Shown here in pieces: positions 6,871-9,801 of a DNA stretch of 9,801 nt (the first letter of the stretch is position 1; each line of letters opens with the position of its first letter). The stretch covers positions 1 through 9,801 of the forward strand of contig CALFYC010000200.1 in NCBI GenBank assembly GCA_937952895.1. The letters run 5' to 3'. A program made the position numbers and the translations under genes. The notes under the pieces were generated by a model. It did not search any database and was not told the origin of the DNA. It saw only the letters and a program-made list of their open reading frames with translations. This DNA is from an uncultured Neisseriaceae bacterium. GTDB taxonomy: Bacteria > Pseudomonadota > Gammaproteobacteria > Burkholderiales > UBA11063.

Positions 6871-6924
6871 ATGAAATCAAAAGATTTTAAAAAAAATACC
6901 AACAGTAGCCATAAAAAATCATAA
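6871..6924 (+). CDS. 17-codon lysine-rich ORF just upstream of the ligase gene
   Basis: ATG at 6871 to TAA at 6924 encodes MKSKDFKKNTNSSHKKS. GAAGGGTGG lies about 10 nt upstream, and the stop is 15 nt before the next start, so coupled translation with the ligase gene is possible. It has no leader/core layout, Thr at a -2 position or Gly-to-Asp/Glu ring that a lasso precursor would need. It may be a leader peptide or a chance ORF; I do not recognise it. Confidence 0.18.
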   Translation: MKSKDFKKNTNSSHKKS

Positions 6925-6939
6925 TATGTTGGAGAAACT

Positions 6940-8799
6940 ATGTTTCATGGAATTATTTTTAAAGAACGCCCTTCAGAGGACATATGTCATCACCTTTCTT
7001 CGAAAGCGCATCAACTTGTATTTGATCCCGAACACCACCGTATAGTTACAAAGCGTTGCTTAAATATCTGGGTAGCACAAGAAACCGAATTTTCCTCCGT
7101 TTCTTTTACGGAAGCTTACCATCCACATCATGCTATTATTATGGCTTGGACGCGCCTTGATAATATGAATGAATTAATTCTAAAGCATCAATTAAACCTT
7201 GGCATTACCCCAGCAGAATTAATTTTGCACCTTTACTTTAAGCTAAAAGAAGACTGTGTAAAATCTTTATTGGGAGACTTCAGTTTTGCGATCTATGACA
7301 TAAACACTCAAAGTTTGTTTTGTGCACGTGATCCTATGGGAATCAAGCCATTATATTACTACCAACATCCTCTGGGATTAGCTTTTTCAACTTCTTTACG
7401 CTTTTTTCATTTGCTTGGAACACCATCTCCACGCTTGGAATGGGTATGTAAAAAACTTAGCCACTGTATTCAGGGAACCTCTTTTGAAGAGACTGTTTAC
7501 CATCAAATTTATCGTTGTTTACCCGCGCATTATTTTAAAATGACACCTCATAGGTTTGAAAAAATACGCTATTTTAATTTTCATAACGAAAAAATATGCT
7601 TAAATTCTTCTAATGAATACATTGATTATTATGAAGCACATTTAGATAGAGCAGTTAAGCGCCGTGCTAACGTCGCACATCCATTAGGTGCAGAGCAAAG
7701 TGGCGGCCTTGATTCTACAAGCATTACTTCGTATGCATTACAACACTTTGCCCAGGGAAGCAAGAATTTCCACACATTTTCCTTTGCGTTATATGCCAAA
7801 GATCCCGAAGCAATTTTCAGTATCAATCAACAACATGGATTATCTTCTGCATATGTCTGTTGCGATCCCCTATGGCACCTTGAATCTCCTAACCGCGCAT
7901 GCGAAGTATTTGGAGCCCCAGCACATCATGATGCTGCCATACAGTGCGAAATTTTTTATAAATACGCCCAAAAATTAGGAGTACGAACGTTATTATCCGG
8001 ATTTGGCGGGGACGAGTGCGTTACTGCAGGCAATCTCCAACTCTATTACTACGAATTGCTCTCGAATCAACAATATCGACGTTTGCTCCAAGCTATGCCT
8101 GGCAATTTATTGACAAGGACCCTTCGAGCGATACGCTTTCTTTATATCAATCGTGGAAATTCTTGTGTATCAGACAATCTTATTCGACAAAATTTACAAG
8201 CCAGGTGGCATGTAGCTTCAATCGTTGAGCCCTCATTAACACAACACTATCAAATAAAAGAAACCTATGATCAACTCAGTCAATTTAGCCAAGGCTATAA
8301 TAATTTGAACGCTTTTATTTTGGATTATACTTTGTCACCTTGTAGCATTAGTGCACGCGCAGAAGAATGTACATTGATGGCTAGTCGCTATGGGGTTGAA
8401 TATGCATTTCCTTTATTAGATGTTGAACTCATTCAATGTTATTTATCCATACCCTCGGATGAAAAATATTACCGCGGACAAAAACGTTATTTACATCGGC
8501 GTGCGGTTTCAAAACATTTGCCACGCGAAATTACTTCTCGCAACTCCAAAAACATGGGCGAGCGCACAACCCCATATAAACCTAAGTCATTTATCTTGAA
8601 TGATGATTTACATCCGGCACTATTAAATATACTTCAAAAAGAAAAGTTGTGGCAGCAAAGTCAGCATCTGAAAAGCACAAGCGCAATAGAGTTAGAAACC
8701 ACATTATTTCATCAAGCTAGATATAACATTTACACAGTTAATGCACTGGATAGCTGGCTAAAACATTTCTATTCCAAGGGATGTGATTGGCACATATAA
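6940..8799 (+). CDS. Asparagine-synthetase-like amide ligase without glutaminase cysteine
   Basis: A 619-residue member of the AsnB superfamily. The N-terminal half has the class II glutamine amidotransferase fold marks: TRLDNMNELI at 71-80, GDFSFAIYD at 112-120, and CARDPMGIKPLYY at 128-140. It starts MFHGIIF, so the catalytic Cys2 of glutamine-hydrolysing enzymes is absent. The synthetase half has the ATP pyrophosphatase loop SGGLDST at 254-260, LSGFGGDE at 352-359, EYAFPLLD at 487-494 and a late RNSKNMGE (534-541) that may hold the catalytic lysine. Such enzymes adenylate a carboxylate and pass it to an amine. Lasso peptide cyclases and beta-lactam synthetases also lack the cysteine. No leader peptidase, RRE protein, ABC exporter or clear precursor gene is beside it, so product and substrate are unknown. 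GGAG 6 nt before ATG 6940 supports the start. Its base composition is less AT-rich than that of genes 1-6111, suggesting acquisition by transfer. Confidence 0.85.
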   Translation: MFHGIIFKERPSEDICHHLSSKAHQLVFDPEHHRIVTKRCLNIWVAQETEFSSVSFTEAYHPHHAIIMAWTRLDNMNELILKHQLNLGITPAELILHLYFKLKEDCVKSLLGDFSFAIYDINTQSLFCARDPMGIKPLYYYQHPLGLAFSTSLRFFHLLGTPSPRLEWVCKKLSHCIQGTSFEETVYHQIYRCLPAHYFKMTPHRFEKIRYFNFHNEKICLNSSNEYIDYYEAHLDRAVKRRANVAHPLGAEQSGGLDSTSITSYALQHFAQGSKNFHTFSFALYAKDPEAIFSINQQHGLSSAYVCCDPLWHLESPNRACEVFGAPAHHDAAIQCEIFYKYAQKLGVRTLLSGFGGDECVTAGNLQLYYYELLSNQQYRRLLQAMPGNLLTRTLRAIRFLYINRGNSCVSDNLIRQNLQARWHVASIVEPSLTQHYQIKETYDQLSQFSQGYNNLNAFILDYTLSPCSISARAEECTLMASRYGVEYAFPLLDVELIQCYLSIPSDEKYYRGQKRYLHRRAVSKHLPREITSRNSKNMGERTTPYKPKSFILNDDLHPALLNILQKEKLWQQSQHLKSTSAIELETTLFHQARYNIYTVNALDSWLKHFYSKGCDWHI

Positions 8800-8808
8800 G
8801 CTTATCCT

Positions 8809-9765
8809 TTAGGGTGATTCAACCACATTACCCCAGGTAGCACCCTGCATACTAGAAGAAAGACCAGTGCTAGAAGTATTACTGCAATTAGCACTAATTT
8901 CAGATCCTGGGTTTGCGGGACAGGAACTAATCAATCCTCCACTATTCTGAACAGCAATATAGACGTTAGCTCCGCTAGGATTCACTGCAATGCCTTTGAC
9001 ATTTGCTGCGGAACTACTTTTAATAGAACAACTACCAATAGAAATACTTTCAGCAACTAGCGTTACCGGGCAAGAATACACAGATGAGCCATTTGATTTC
9101 CCGGTATAAAGATAGTTGCCTTTATTATTAACGGTCATATAAGCAACACTATTTCCGCTGTTTCCAGTAACACAGCCTGTTCCATCGATTTTGCAAGTGG
9201 TCACAAAACCGGTAACAACATTGTTTGCAATAGCCATATAAGTATTCATTGGATCAATCACAATTCCCATGGGGTTATTTAGGGGCGTAGGTGTTCCCGA
9301 CAAAGTCAATTGATTACAAGTGCTACCGCTCAATGCACATTTATAAACCTTACTATTACCGCATGTAATATAAGCATTTTGTCCTGGAGGATCAATCGCA
9401 ATTCCTTGTGCCGCTGTACAACCTTTTGATTCCAAATCTGCGGCAAAAGAAAGAGTTGAACAATTAAGTCCGCCATTCGTTGAATTTATACTACAAGATA
9501 ATGAATTACTAGTGTTACCGCGGGATATCACATAAACATTTTTCGAAGGTGGATCAACTGCAATACCGAAAGGAGAGGTAGGAGTCAGGCCTAAATTGTT
9601 AATCGTAGTGCATGCAAATGGAGTTACATATGCGGGGCAAACAGAAGTTGAGCTGGATGTGCTATTATTAATGAACAAATAAGGAGTTGTGTTGCTGGAT
9701 AGTACTGCAACTCCATTATCTTCCCTACTTAAAGTTGTCGTACCTCCGCTGGAAACAGCTTGCAT
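8809..9765 (-). CDS. Secreted-type beta-propeller repeat protein, 5' end missing
   Basis: About 318 genuine residues of a repeat protein, ending at TAA 8811-8809. Repeats of 43-54 residues carry cores such as FGIAVDPPSKNVYVIS, QGIAIDPPGQNAYITC, MGIVIDPMNTYMAIAN and KGIAVNPSGANVYIAV, typical of YVTN/NHL-like beta-propellers. Nearly every blade has one cysteine pair 7-14 residues apart, which suggests disulfides and hence export to the periplasm or surface. Ser, Thr, Asn and Gly are abundant. The frame continues upstream of 9765 only through sequencing-adapter bases (a false GTG at 9780), so the ATG at 9765-9763 is not evidence of the true start, and the signal peptide and first blade or blades are missing. 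I recall similar cysteine-containing propellers in Legionellales. The function is unknown. It converges on the ligase gene with a 9 nt gap. Confidence 0.75.
   Translation of the reverse strand: MQAVSSGGTTTLSREDNGVAVLSSNTTPYLFINNSTSSSTSVCPAYVTPFACTTINNLGLTPTSPFGIAVDPPSKNVYVISRGNTSNSLSCSINSTNGGLNCSTLSFAADLESKGCTAAQGIAIDPPGQNAYITCGNSKVYKCALSGSTCNQLTLSGTPTPLNNPMGIVIDPMNTYMAIANNVVTGFVTTCKIDGTGCVTGNSGNSVAYMTVNNKGNYLYTGKSNGSSVYSCPVTLVAESISIGSCSIKSSSAANVKGIAVNPSGANVYIAVQNSGGLISSCPANPGSEISANCSNTSSTGLSSSMQGATWGNVVESP
8812..9720 (-). repeat. Six imperfect beta-propeller blade repeats
   Basis: Counting residues back from the artificial GTG at 9780, the repeat anchors lie at 21 (NGVAVLS), 71 (FGIAVDP), 125 (QGIAIDP), 171 (MGIVIDP), 214 (YMTVNNK) and 262 (KGIAVNP), with a closing half repeat at 311 (MQGATWGN). 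The spacing is 43-54 residues. At the DNA level the GIAIDP anchors share a related minus-strand stretch ending in GATCC or GATCCA. The pairs C48/C57, C96/C107, C148/C155, C196/C203, C237/C251 and C287/C299 fall one per unit. Confidence 0.7.
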
Positions 9766-9801
9766 AGATCGGAAGAGCACACGTCTGAACTCCAGTCACG
9801 A
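9766..9801. other. Illumina TruSeq adapter left at contig end
   Basis: From 9766 the sequence begins AGATCGGAAGAGCACACG and matches the 34-base TruSeq adapter through 9799 as I know it. It is followed by GA, which could be the first two bases of a sample index. This is library DNA, not organism DNA, and any ORF reaching into it is artificial at that end. Confidence 0.97.

Larger units (their letters stand above)
6112..6939. other. 828 bp divergent intergenic region without an intact gene
   Basis: Between the divergent ftsY and the asparagine-synthetase-like gene. I see an extended -10 promoter for ftsY, a broken pseudopilin-like frame (about 6321-6590), a 34 bp palindrome (6698-6731), a weak plus-strand promoter candidate, one DnaA-box match and a 17-codon ORF. 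No tRNA, insertion sequence end or CRISPR repeat was recognised. Around 6590-6660 another prepilin-like scrap (an in-frame stretch LTLIFDNLWKLLLFIINT) may be present, but it is too short to call. Confidence 0.6.

Noticed and set aside
6799..6924. Possible lasso-type precursor in the frame from GTG 6799, with GLQLSTEGWPTL suggesting a Gly1-Glu7 ring
   Set aside because: An in-frame TAA at 6832-6834 interrupts it directly before the Gly. The residue two before Gly is Leu rather than the usual Thr, and no start codon precedes the piece after the stop except TTG/ATG at 6868-6873, which lie downstream of it.

Overview
The window reads as the end of a draft contig from an AT-rich gammaproteobacterium. 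This lineage call is an inference. It rests on the low G+C of positions 1-6700, heavy use of TTA, AAT and AAA codons, an NrdB ending in YQTGG, a DinG-type (DEGH) iron-sulfur helicase, an apparent remnant of a type II secretion or type IV pilus pseudopilin, and a cysteine-rich beta-propeller of a kind I associate with Legionellales. Francisella-like or Legionella-like relatives are the best guesses; the sequence does not settle the genus.

Positions 1-6111 hold seven housekeeping genes, all on the minus strand, in transcription order ftsY, nrdB, dinG, rsmD, a YfhL-type ferredoxin, a MutT-type Nudix hydrolase and thyA (cut by the window edge). ftsY and nrdB are closely spaced and followed by a hairpin terminator. 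The last five genes overlap or nearly touch (4-14 nt overlaps, one 6 nt gap) and look like one operon. Several products serve dNTP supply and genome upkeep: NrdB makes deoxyribonucleotides, ThyA makes dTMP, the Nudix enzyme may clean oxidised nucleotides, and DinG unwinds DNA. RsmD (rRNA methylation) and FtsY (protein targeting) are unrelated neighbours. FtsY carries an unexpected Gly-to-Asp change in its G3 DTAGR motif.

Positions 6112-6939 contain no intact gene above about 20 codons. They hold an extended -10 promoter for ftsY, a frameshifted remnant resembling a GspH/FimT-type pseudopilin, a 34 bp near-perfect palindrome, one consensus DnaA box and a 17-codon ORF.

From 6940 the base composition becomes clearly less AT-rich. 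A plus-strand gene encodes a 619-residue asparagine-synthetase-like ligase that lacks the N-terminal glutaminase cysteine. This places it with ATP-dependent amide or lactam-forming relatives (lasso peptide cyclases, beta-lactam synthetases), but no partner gene of those pathways is visible. It converges, with a 9 nt gap, on a minus-strand gene for a repeat protein of beta-propeller type with about one cysteine pair per blade. That gene has lost its 5' end: the last 36 bases of the window begin with 34 bases of the Illumina TruSeq adapter. The apparent start of this ORF is therefore artificial, and the contig end is a sequencing artefact.
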